33,946 nucleotides of DNA from Desulfovibrio sp. (GCA_031273845.1 JAISRC010000176.1:1-33946); one strand, 5' to 3'; numbered from the stretch's first letter, positions 1 through 7,204 are shown. Notes: generated from the letters alone by a model not told the origin. Program-made: numbers and translations.

Positions 1-129
1 GCTGAACAGCCGGACGGCGGACAGACAACGGCGCGGCGTGGAAGGGAAAAGCGAGAAGTGATGAACATCCCGGCCAAGGATCATATTGTCCAAGTGAACA
101 AAATGATCCTTGGGCCGGGTCAAATTTAG
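1..129 (+). CDS. C-terminal end of a truncated CDS (...REVMNIPAKDHIVQVNKMILGPGQI*), product unknown
   Basis: Frame +1 is open from base 1 to TAG at 127-129; the start lies outside the window. Confidence 0.35.
   Translation, partial: AEQPDGGQTTARRGREKREVMNIPAKDHIVQVNKMILGPGQI
69..119. repeat. Inverted repeat / stem-loop: CCCGGCCAAGGATCAT ... ATGATCCTTGGGCCGGG
   Basis: 16-bp arms at 69-84 and 103-119, complementary apart from one bulged G, with an 18-nt loop; no T-run follows. Confidence 0.7.
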
Positions 130-225
130 TCAACCGGCTAATAGGGTGTAAACATCCTTTATAGGGAATATTTGCGGCAAAAAGCCGAACCTGATTCCTA
201 TTCAAATAAATTTTAATATTTGTGA

Positions 226-483
226 TTATTTATAAACTTCGCGTCTATGCCCTATTTTAATAGCCAAAATAACAAGCCGTTTATCATCAATTTCATATAT
301 TACACGATAATCTCCGATACGAATACGGTATGCATCGCTTGTTGAAATTTTTTTGCATCCTGCCGGTCTAGGTTCAGCCGCAAGCGTGCCTATAGCGTGT
401 GATATTTTTTTCTGAATGTCTTTAGGTAGTTTTGATAGTTGCCTCATGCAAGATGGCGGCACGAAGACTGTGTAAACAATCAC
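226..483 (-). CDS. relE-like: RelE/ParE-superfamily toxin (type II TA)
   Basis: Protein ...FVPPSCMRQLSKLPKDIQKKI...AEPRPAGCKKI...YRIRIGDYRVIYEIDDKRLVILAIKIGHRREVYK has the RelE pattern. Likely GTG start at 483-481 overlaps the upstream gene's TGA (482-480) as GTGA; the ORF track start at 513 is upstream. Confidence 0.85.
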   Translation of the reverse strand: MIVYTVFVPPSCMRQLSKLPKDIQKKISHAIGTLAAEPRPAGCKKISTSDAYRIRIGDYRVIYEIDDKRLVILAIKIGHRREVYK

Positions 484-1046
484 AGCCCTAATTCCCTTTT
501 TACCTGACTCCAAGGGATAGGTTCTTCATTGTGCGCTTGTGCAATCAGCTCTGGCAACATAGCTTCGTCTTCAGCGTCTTCTTCCAGAAAAATAGAAACT
601 TCATGGTCTTTCCCTGTAAGGGCTTTATATTTCGGAAGCCATTCATCAATCAGCGCGCGATTATCTGTTTGATAGGCGCAGTATAGCAGGTTGTCTATTT
701 GTTTAGGAATTTCTAACCCTTTTTTGATACTTTCAAGTGACATGGCTAGTGCCTCCGTTCCGTGGCCCATGTGCAATAATCCTGATGAATAATTCATGTA
801 AGTGTACGGGTTTGAAGGTTCACGCTGAATTGCCGCATTAAACCATTTACACGCATTTTCAAGGTCATTCTGCAAGGCGTAATACATTCCTCGAAAGCAT
901 TCTGCTGCTGTAATATCAGAATTTTGCAGTTTCTTTATCTCATTATCGAGACGCGCAAGTTCAAATGAAGTGGGCTTATCCCACTTTTTGCCAAGTGCGT
1001 TTACAAGGTTAACGACTTCCTCAGTATTTGGCGCAGGCTGTGACAT
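480..1046 (-). CDS. TPR-repeat protein with RelB/Phd-like antitoxin C-terminal tail (...EPIPWSQVKRELGL)
   Basis: TPR-like helices (ALQNDLENACKWFNAAIQREPSNPYTYMNYSSGLLHMG). AGGGAG SD upstream of ATG at 1046. Overlaps the RelE gene by 4 bp. Confidence 0.7.
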   Translation of the reverse strand: MSQPAPNTEEVVNLVNALGKKWDKPTSFELARLDNEIKKLQNSDITAAECFRGMYYALQNDLENACKWFNAAIQREPSNPYTYMNYSSGLLHMGHGTEALAMSLESIKKGLEIPKQIDNLLYCAYQTDNRALIDEWLPKYKALTGKDHEVSIFLEEDAEDEAMLPELIAQAHNEEPIPWSQVKRELGL

Positions 1047-1110
1047 GCGAAGAACTCCCTGTCTAATGTTCAACTATACCTAGAAGGTGAGGGAATAGGA
1101 AGAGAAATTT

Positions 1111-1584
1111 TCATTGCCCCTTCCTCCGCCTCCACCTCCACGGCTCTACCGCCTCGCCTGCCCATAGGCCGATCCGTTGCGCCCTGGCCCGTGCCTCGAT
1201 TTCCTGCCAGTCGGCGCATACCGGCAACGCACAATACTGCGGGTACACCCAAGCCAAGCCCGCTGCCAGAAGCATCGCTTCCAGGGTGCTCCCGTCCGTC
1301 ATGTGGACTATGGCAACCATGCGCCCGTAACGGTCTGTAGTAATCGGCTCTATCCGGGCAATCCTCGCTGCGGCGCGATCAACGTAGGCAGTGGCCTGCG
1401 GGCCGTATTCTTGGCGCTTCTCCGGCGCGTCGATGCCGTACAGCCGGACCCGGACGGCACCGCCTCGGTAGGTGGTTAAGATGGTGTCGCCGTCAACGGC
1501 GCGGGCGGTGGGGAATGTGGCGGCGTGGGCGGTGAGAGATGAGAATGCGACAAAAAAATATAATGCTACAGCAAGTTTTAACAT
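1111..1584 (-). CDS. Secreted staphylococcal-nuclease-like (SNase/thermonuclease) protein
   Basis: Signal peptide MLKLAVALYFFVAFSSLTAHA; SNase motifs VDGDTI, VRLYGIDAPE, DRYGRMVA, GLAWVYPQYC, ARAQRIGLWAG. Confidence 0.9.
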   Translation of the reverse strand: MLKLAVALYFFVAFSSLTAHAATFPTARAVDGDTILTTYRGGAVRVRLYGIDAPEKRQEYGPQATAYVDRAAARIARIEPITTDRYGRMVAIVHMTDGSTLEAMLLAAGLAWVYPQYCALPVCADWQEIEARARAQRIGLWAGEAVEPWRWRRRKGQ

Positions 1585-1769
1585 GAATGTTTATCAGAAT
1601 TTATAATTGAAAATTTGCCTCTCTCTCTCTTCCGATGCTAATTTTTATAAAGTACGGTTTCCATTTCTTTTACTTTTTCACTCGTAATGTTTCCGATATA
1701 AATAATAATGCGAAAATAATTGATGCTGCCATTTTCATAGATTTACCATAAACAACATATATGTATAAA

Positions 1770-2186
1770 TCATTTATTATGCTTGAATAAAACTATTGCG
1801 CCGTATATCCAAAGAGGCATAGTTGCAATAAGGAATGATAATTTATTATTTATGTCAAATTCTGATAAAAATAAATAAAGTATTATTGTTATACAATACA
1901 AAAGTAAAAAATTTATTACGCAACGTTTTTGTTTATTTTGCCGATATTTTTCTTTTTCAATTTCAAACTTAACCGCTATATAGCCATCAAGAATATAACA
2001 AATCGCTCCTGCCGGTATAAAATTTACTATCGTAAATCCATTAACAATATCGCCAAATTCATCATAGCGTTCAACAAATATGCCGAGTGTATCAGTTACA
2101 TATCCTAAGATTAAAGCTATAGCAAAAAATAATACCACTAGTGTTGCACGATATAATGCAATATTTTTTTTATAGTCGATAAGCAT
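1770..2186 (-). CDS. Small multi-pass membrane protein, unknown function
   Basis: 138 aa with about four hydrophobic segments; locally AT-rich. Confidence 0.6.
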   Translation of the reverse strand: MLIDYKKNIALYRATLVVLFFAIALILGYVTDTLGIFVERYDEFGDIVNGFTIVNFIPAGAICYILDGYIAVKFEIEKEKYRQNKQKRCVINFLLLYCITIILYLFLSEFDINNKLSFLIATMPLWIYGAIVLFKHNK

Positions 2187-2321
2187 TTTTTATTCCTTAT
2201 TCACATTCTTGTCATATCCATTTTACTCTTGCTAGCATGTCATTTTCTTACATTTAATGTTTAATATTCTCTCCCGCTCAATACCACGCGCCCGTATATT
2301 TTATGCTTTTCTCTCAGAAGA

Positions 2322-2996
2322 CTAATATCTATACATTATCCATACAACTCTGCCATGTATAAACCGCTCTGATTCACTCATGCATAGTTCTATGTCTGGG
2401 TAATGCTCTTTATTTGGATTGTCGCTTTTAAATACTATACTCTGATTATCTCTATTTATAGCAACCCGTTTTACAACAAGCCCTTCATATGGTATTTGTG
2501 CAACGTAAAGCTCATTTGTAACAAATTCAAAATCTTCTTTTGCCCCTATTATTGATTCATGTTTTATTGTCGGCTCCATACTATGCCCATCAACAAGTAC
2601 AGCAAAGTCGAACTTTGTAATATACTTGAATGGAAGTTTAATTTCGCACAGTGGGTCTATATCAGAAAGGGCAATTGCATTTCCCGCTGCGGCTTTTTGG
2701 TATACAAATACTGTCTCTAGATCGTTTCCCGCCACAATTTCTGTTTTGGAAAAAGCTGAAGTCTCTTTTATAACCGTTGTCAATTCGTTTTGCTTTTCCT
2801 TGAGTTCTTTCCGCTGCTGCATGGCCGCCCATATCTTCCAGGCTGTTTCAAGCTTCATGCTTTTCCGCTTGTCATTCATAAATGCCGAAAGGTTTGGTTG
2901 ATTAACTCTGGCAACATCTGCCAATTCCCTAATATTTTTGAATAAGCTAGGTATGGCTTCCCTTATCTGCTTTTTGATTTCGTTCGTGCCTTCCAT
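2322..2996 (-). CDS. LexA/CI-like phage repressor with HTH and S24 peptidase domain
   Basis: N-terminal HTH-like segment; C-terminal VDGHSMEPTI (Ser) and GLVVKRVA (Lys) S24 motifs; candidate Ala-Gly cleavage site KAAAGNAIA. Confidence 0.9.
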   Translation of the reverse strand: MEGTNEIKKQIREAIPSLFKNIRELADVARVNQPNLSAFMNDKRKSMKLETAWKIWAAMQQRKELKEKQNELTTVIKETSAFSKTEIVAGNDLETVFVYQKAAAGNAIALSDIDPLCEIKLPFKYITKFDFAVLVDGHSMEPTIKHESIIGAKEDFEFVTNELYVAQIPYEGLVVKRVAINRDNQSIVFKSDNPNKEHYPDIELCMSESERFIHGRVVWIMYRY

Positions 2997-3010
2997 TTTT
3001 TTGCCCTTTC

Positions 3011-3040
3011 ATGCGTTACAGCATTTTGACTTAGGTGTCA
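3011..3040. promoter_or_regulatory. Candidate operator half-sites ATGC-N6-GCAT and TGAC-N6-GTCA
   Basis: Two short dyads in the repressor/cro divergent intergenic region. Confidence 0.3.
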
Positions 3041-3063
3041 TGCTTCAAACGAACTTTTATGGG

Positions 3064-3092
3064 TTGCTTTTTTATTTCTATTGAAATATAGT
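3064..3092 (+). promoter_or_regulatory. Candidate sigma70 promoter for cro-like gene (TTGCTT-17 bp-TATAGT)
   Basis: -35-like TTGCTT at 3064-3069 and -10-like TATAGT at 3087-3092 with 17-bp spacing, 8 bp upstream of the ATG. Confidence 0.4.
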
Positions 3093-3100
3093 CGGCAGTC

Positions 3101-3337
3101 ATGAACACATTTACCGACATTCGTTCTCTGCGTTTGGGGTTGCGCGAGTATATGGAGAAACGCGGCGCCTCTCAATTTGAGGTTGTCAGGTCTACAGGCA
3201 TTTGTCAGTCGGCAATCTCTCTTTTCCTTTCCGGTAAGCGGGGCCTTAGCGCAACAGCCGCTTTGAAGTTGATACGATTTCTCAATGTATCGCCTCCCCC
3301 TCCCGCAACTCCCGGAGGCCCCTCCGATGAGTCCTGA
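3101..3337 (+). CDS. Cro-like HTH regulator
   Basis: HTH pattern ASQFEVVRSTGICQSAISLFLSGKRGLSATAALKLIRFL; divergent from the S24 repressor. Confidence 0.75.
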   Translation: MNTFTDIRSLRLGLREYMEKRGASQFEVVRSTGICQSAISLFLSGKRGLSATAALKLIRFLNVSPPPPATPGGPSDES

Positions 3338-3347
3338 GGCCGCGCTT

Positions 3348-3752
3348 TTAGGCGCAGGAGTCGGGACCGCGCTGGCGTCCGTCATTCTTGTCATGAAGTT
3401 CGACAGCTTCATAGAATTTTTCCGCTTCTTGTTCGGCCTGCGCACACGCAGCGAGCAAGTCCTCACCGCCCTTTCTGTACTTGAGAGCAAACTCGACAGC
3501 ATTAAACAGTGCATTAACTTTCGTGACATTGCCAAACAGGACGGCGTTATACGGGAAAGCGGGATCGCCTTCATGCAAAAGGCGCGCATACCTGTCAAAA
3601 TCTCTGTCCGCCTTGCTGAAAATAAAGTTTACTATGCTTCTGATGTCTTCTCTTTTTTGCGCCCGCGCCTGTACAAAAAAAGTAACCAAGCCTCCCATTA
3701 TGCCGCCGCCAAGCGCCGCGCCTGCGGTAATCGCCGCTACTGCCATATCCAT
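3348..3752 (-). CDS. Membrane-anchored small protein, unknown (candidate moron)
   Basis: Strong SD (GGGAGGGAGTTTTATG); N-terminal TM (MDMAVAAITAGAALGGGIMGGLVTFFVQ) followed by a charged helical region. Lies antisense to another ORF. Confidence 0.55.
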   Translation of the reverse strand: MDMAVAAITAGAALGGGIMGGLVTFFVQARAQKREDIRSIVNFIFSKADRDFDRYARLLHEGDPAFPYNAVLFGNVTKVNALFNAVEFALKYRKGGEDLLAACAQAEQEAEKFYEAVELHDKNDGRQRGPDSCA

Positions 3753-3823
3753 AAAACTCCCTCCCGCCGCATAACGCCTCGGCGTTATCATCGGCAAAAA
3801 CCCTGAAATCTTGAGGGTGTACC

Positions 3824-4063
3824 TTGAGAGAAAAGCCAAAAAAGACGCGCGATCTGGCATGTATCGTCTGCGGCGCGGCCTTCACGGCGCACCGTACGGA
3901 CGCTCGATACTGCTCCAAGCGGTGCCGCATGGCAGCGTGGTATGCGCGGAAGGTGGCAAAGGCTGCGCCAAGCGGGTCTTGGGGCCTTGGCGCCTGCCCC
4001 TTCGCTTCGGGAGCGGTGTATTACGCGGGCAACCGTCAACCGGACCCGGTATTGGGGTTCTGA
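3824..4063 (+). CDS. Small zinc-ribbon protein
   Basis: CIVCGAAFTAHRTDARYCSKRCRMAAW; TTG start with upstream GAGGG; ends 2 bp before the MTase start. Confidence 0.6.
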   Translation: MREKPKKTRDLACIVCGAAFTAHRTDARYCSKRCRMAAWYARKVAKAAPSGSWGLGACPFASGAVYYAGNRQPDPVLGF

Positions 4064-4065
4064 GT

Positions 4066-4827
4066 ATGAGCACCGTCACTGATATTCTTGCGCCGCCCAT
4101 GCGCCCACGCATGGTGCAGATCGGAAACGCAACTCTGTATTGCGGCGACTGCTATGATATACTGCCCTGCCTTGGGCAGAAGATTGACGTAGTTGTTTGC
4201 GACCCGCCCTATAATAGTCACTTTGATGGTTCCGGAATTGGATCTAAAAGACATATCTATCGGCAAATACGAGAGAACAAAAATATTGGTGGCTCTTGGG
4301 ACTACTCATTATTAAATAGTTTCAAAAATTGGCTGTGCTTTTGCAACTTCTCTCAAGCTCAGGATTTGTTTGCTGTGGCAAAGAGTCTTGGCCTAAGGTA
4401 CCAACTCAGGACGTGGAACAAGCCTAATCCGACACCGCTTACTAACGGCAATTATCTCCCTGATACAGAATATCAAGTACATGCATTTATAAAACATGAC
4501 TATCCAAACAAACACAAATATTTTGTCTATAAGAATAACCGCCCTAAAGAATTATCAAATTTACATCCTACTCTTAAACCCCTTGCAGTTATGATTGATG
4601 CAATACAAGCATGCTCGATTGTCGGTGACACAATACTTGATCCTTTTATGGGGAGCGGAACTACAGGAGTTGCCGCGCTTGAACTTGGCCGTGCTTTTGT
4701 CGGTATAGAAATTGACCCAAAATACTTTGACACATCCTGTAGGCGCGTTGCGGATGCATCCAGCAGTCTGCGTCTGTTTGCACCTGCATTGAAAACTGAG
4801 CGACAAATGCCGTTAGTGATGGAATAG
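4066..4827 (+). CDS. DNA N6-adenine (or N4) methyltransferase
   Basis: DPPY motif (VVCDPPYNSHF) and FxGxG-type motif (ILDPFMGSGTTGVAALELGRAFVGIEID); start at MSTVTD. Confidence 0.9.
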   Translation: MSTVTDILAPPMRPRMVQIGNATLYCGDCYDILPCLGQKIDVVVCDPPYNSHFDGSGIGSKRHIYRQIRENKNIGGSWDYSLLNSFKNWLCFCNFSQAQDLFAVAKSLGLRYQLRTWNKPNPTPLTNGNYLPDTEYQVHAFIKHDYPNKHKYFVYKNNRPKELSNLHPTLKPLAVMIDAIQACSIVGDTILDPFMGSGTTGVAALELGRAFVGIEIDPKYFDTSCRRVADASSSLRLFAPALKTERQMPLVME

Positions 4828-4837
4828 GGGAATGTTG

Positions 4838-4873
4838 TATGGGCTGGCTCTATGTGCCGGTGGCGGCGGACTG
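4838..4873 (+). CDS. Tiny ORF MGWLYVPVAAD*, possible leader peptide
   Basis: ATG at 4838, stop TGA just upstream of the dcm ATG (4879). Confidence 0.25.
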
Positions 4874-4878
4874 AAAAT

Positions 4879-6633
4879 ATGAAAACTGTCGTCTACTACA
4901 ACGAGATTGACCCCTTTGCCGCCGCATGGCTGCGCGAGCTTATCAAGGCCGGGCACATAGCGCCCGGCGAAGTGGATGAAAGGAGCATTGAGGATGTTGT
5001 GCCAAGCGACCTTACCGGGTTTACCCAGTGTCATTTCTTCGCCGGCATCGGCGTTTGGAGCTTTGCCCTGCGCCGTGCCGGTTGGCCGGACAGCCGCCCG
5101 GTCTGGACCGGATCGTGCCCTTGCCAGCCTTTCAGCGCGGCAGGCAATGGAGCGGGAGAAAACGACCCAAGACATCTCTGGCCTGTGTGGTTTGAACTTA
5201 TCCGGTCCGTCAGGCCTCCCGTCATCTTTGGAGAGCAAGTGTCCAGCAAGCTCGTTCTCGGAGACGGAAAAGCAAACGTGCGTGAACTGTGGGAGAGAAA
5301 AGCCGCTCTCCGACTTTGCAAAAACTGGTTGGAAAGGAACCCGCCGCAGCATCTGCAAGGAGTGCAGGAATGTCGCAGCAAGGGAGTGGCATGCGAACAG
5401 ACGGGATTCAACATCGTCCAGGGCGAGCCGATTGGTAGCCGGAGCGAAGGCCAGGGCGCTGTCAAAGGGGCTTCCCTTCAACCTTACGGTGGAATGTGTC
5501 CAAGGGGTATTGGATACGGGAGTTTGCGAGGTGAGCGGGATTCCTTTCGACATGAAAGAACCGCGCGGATGGAATACGCCGTCGCTGGACAGGATCATAC
5601 CGGAGAACGGTTACACTGTGGACAACACAAGGGTTGTGCTCTTTGCCATCAATGCGGCTTGCGGAGATTGGGGAGAGGGCAAAATACTCAAAATAGCGTC
5701 CACCATCCTTCAAAAAAGGAAAGATGCATCACAGAAGCTATCGAACGCATTAGCGGAGAAATTGAAAGAGCGAACGGATATTCTTGGCTCAACTCTTTAC
5801 AGGCTGACCTGGAAGGGACGGGTTACACCTGCGGGGCGGTTGATACCTGCGCTGCGGGCGTCGGTGCGCCGCACATCAGACAAAGATTGTACTGGGTCGC
5901 GCAGCGGCTGGCCTACTCCGAACGCCAACGAGAACGGAGAGTCCTTGGAAACCGTGTTAGCGCGGAAGGAGCGGCACAAAGCGGAAGGGCGAAAAACGCC
6001 GGAATTGTTGAAGTTAGGGACGGCGGCGCAACTTGCGGGCTGGCCGACTCCCTGCCGGCAGGACGGCCCGAAGGGAGGGCCGAATCAGGGAACGGACCGT
6101 CTGCCGGGGGCAGCGAGTTTGGCGGGATGGGTGACTCCATCCGCGCGGGACTGGAAGGATACGCCGGGCATGGCGGCGGAACGGGAGGATGGCAGGAGCC
6201 GACTGGACCAACTTCCCCGGCAGGCGAACCTTGCAGGGTGGACAACGCCTTCAGCCACGGACGGTTCCAGGGGCGGCACCATGACGGAGAACATGACGGG
6301 GAGCAGCCTTGTGCAACTCTCCACGCTGGCGGGATGGAACACACCGGCGGCCAGCAACGGGAACGGGGGGAAAACACGTCCACACCCGGAAACGAGCATG
6401 ACGGGGAAAGCCCCGGCCCGACTAACGGCTTCTGGCGTGATGCTGACTGGCTCTTCTGCCGGGATGGAAAGTGGCGGACAGCTCAACCCGGCACTTTCCC
6501 GTTGGCTTCAAGGACTCCCGCAAGAGTGGGACGCCTGCGCGGCTATGGTAACTCCATTGTCGCGCCGCAAGCGGAAGAGTTCATAAGAGCATACATAATA
6601 TACGAGAAGGAGGATAATAAATATGATACCTGA
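4879..6633 (+). CDS. dcm-like: DNA C5-cytosine methyltransferase (frame 1), interrupted between motifs VI and VIII
   Basis: Motif I CHFFAGIGVWSFALRRAGW; motif IV GSCPCQPFSAAG; motif VI VIFGEQV; motif VIII GAPHIRQRLYWVA; C-terminal RLRGYGNSIV (motif X). About 174 non-homologous codons lie between EQV and the YSWL segment. Confidence 0.85.
   Translation: MKTVVYYNEIDPFAAAWLRELIKAGHIAPGEVDERSIEDVVPSDLTGFTQCHFFAGIGVWSFALRRAGWPDSRPVWTGSCPCQPFSAAGNGAGENDPRHLWPVWFELIRSVRPPVIFGEQVSSKLVLGDGKANVRELWERKAALRLCKNWLERNPPQHLQGVQECRSKGVACEQTGFNIVQGEPIGSRSEGQGAVKGASLQPYGGMCPRGIGYGSLRGERDSFRHERTARMEYAVAGQDHTGERLHCGQHKGCALCHQCGLRRLGRGQNTQNSVHHPSKKERCITEAIERISGEIERANGYSWLNSLQADLEGTGYTCGAVDTCAAGVGAPHIRQRLYWVAQRLAYSERQRERRVLGNRVSAEGAAQSGRAKNAGIVEVRDGGATCGLADSLPAGRPEGRAESGNGPSAGGSEFGGMGDSIRAGLEGYAGHGGGTGGWQEPTGPTSPAGEPCRVDNAFSHGRFQGRHHDGEHDGEQPCATLHAGGMEHTGGQQRERGENTSTPGNEHDGESPGPTNGFWRDADWLFCRDGKWRTAQPGTFPLASRTPARVGRLRGYGNSIVAPQAEEFIRAYIIYEKEDNKYDT
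5147..6586 (+). CDS. Overlapping frame-2 protein: zinc-ribbon/HNH endonuclease-like module plus GW-x-TP repeat region and MESGGQLNP...RWLQGLPQEWDA tail
   Basis: Frame 2 is open to 6586. CVNCGREKPLSDF...CKECRN zinc ribbon; CEVSGIPFDM...TPSLDRIIPENGYTVDNTRVVLFAINAA HNH-type motif; repeated GW[PVTN]TP. Candidate ATG at 5147 (MEREKTTQDISG). Confidence 0.65.
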   Translation: MEREKTTQDISGLCGLNLSGPSGLPSSLESKCPASSFSETEKQTCVNCGREKPLSDFAKTGWKGTRRSICKECRNVAAREWHANRRDSTSSRASRLVAGAKARALSKGLPFNLTVECVQGVLDTGVCEVSGIPFDMKEPRGWNTPSLDRIIPENGYTVDNTRVVLFAINAACGDWGEGKILKIASTILQKRKDASQKLSNALAEKLKERTDILGSTLYRLTWKGRVTPAGRLIPALRASVRRTSDKDCTGSRSGWPTPNANENGESLETVLARKERHKAEGRKTPELLKLGTAAQLAGWPTPCRQDGPKGGPNQGTDRLPGAASLAGWVTPSARDWKDTPGMAAEREDGRSRLDQLPRQANLAGWTTPSATDGSRGGTMTENMTGSSLVQLSTLAGWNTPAASNGNGGKTRPHPETSMTGKAPARLTASGVMLTGSSAGMESGGQLNPALSRWLQGLPQEWDACAAMVTPLSRRKRKSS

Positions 6634-6991
6634 CAAGCACCCCAAAAAAATGACGGAACAAGAACTACGCAACGCGCATCGTGCGTTGTGGAATGAACTG
6701 TCGGAGAATACGAATTTGCGTTTATGTTGCCCAGAAGACAGAAAGGTCAGGGCATTAAAGAAATTAGGTGTGTTTTATGATAATTTTCCGCGTAATTTTT
6801 GTTATGCGTGTGAATTAAACAGTAGGAAAAGAAAGCAAGAATCCCATATATGCGAAGCTTGCCCTTGCAACTGGCCGAGCGGGTTGATTTGCGACGATAT
6901 CGACAGCCTATACCAAAAATGGAGCGACTCAACATCGGAGGAGGAAATGGCTGCATACGCAATGGAAATCAGGGATTTGTGGGAGTATTAG
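6623..6991 (+). CDS. Hypothetical Cys-rich protein
   Basis: 122-aa ORF overlapping the dcm 3' end; SD AAGGAGG upstream; several Cys residues. Confidence 0.65.
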   Translation: MIPDKHPKKMTEQELRNAHRALWNELSENTNLRLCCPEDRKVRALKKLGVFYDNFPRNFCYACELNSRKRKQESHICEACPCNWPSGLICDDIDSLYQKWSDSTSEEEMAAYAMEIRDLWEY

Positions 6992-7204
6992 ATGTCTGAC
7001 TGCCGCCACCGCCTACCCTCCCCGCAACACGCCGGATGCGGGGATATAATAGACCCGGAAACGGGCGAGGTTTTTGAAACGGCGCTTGATGTACTCAAGC
7101 GCAAGGCGAAAGAGTATCCGCACTTGCGGCCATGTCAACATTTTAATTGGAACTGGATTTACAAAAAAGACTGTGAAAAATGCAGGGACAAATACGATGG
7201 ATGA
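6992..7204 (+). CDS. Hypothetical small protein
   Basis: 70 aa; starts directly after the upstream stop (TAGATG). Confidence 0.55.
   Translation: MSDCRHRLPSPQHAGCGDIIDPETGEVFETALDVLKRKAKEYPHLRPCQHFNWNWIYKKDCEKCRDKYDG

Noticed and set aside
1177-1479. 100-aa plus-strand ORF
   Set aside because: Antisense to the well-supported SNase gene.
3285-3806. Plus-strand 173-aa ORF as a firm gene
   Set aside because: The C-terminal half is R/H/K-rich and mirrors a better minus-strand ORF in complementary codon phase; kept only as an ambiguity finding.
4813-5598. 261-aa minus-strand ORF opposite dcm
   Set aside because: Low-quality sequence; the plus strand has clear MTase motifs in frame 1 and HNH-like motifs in frame 2.
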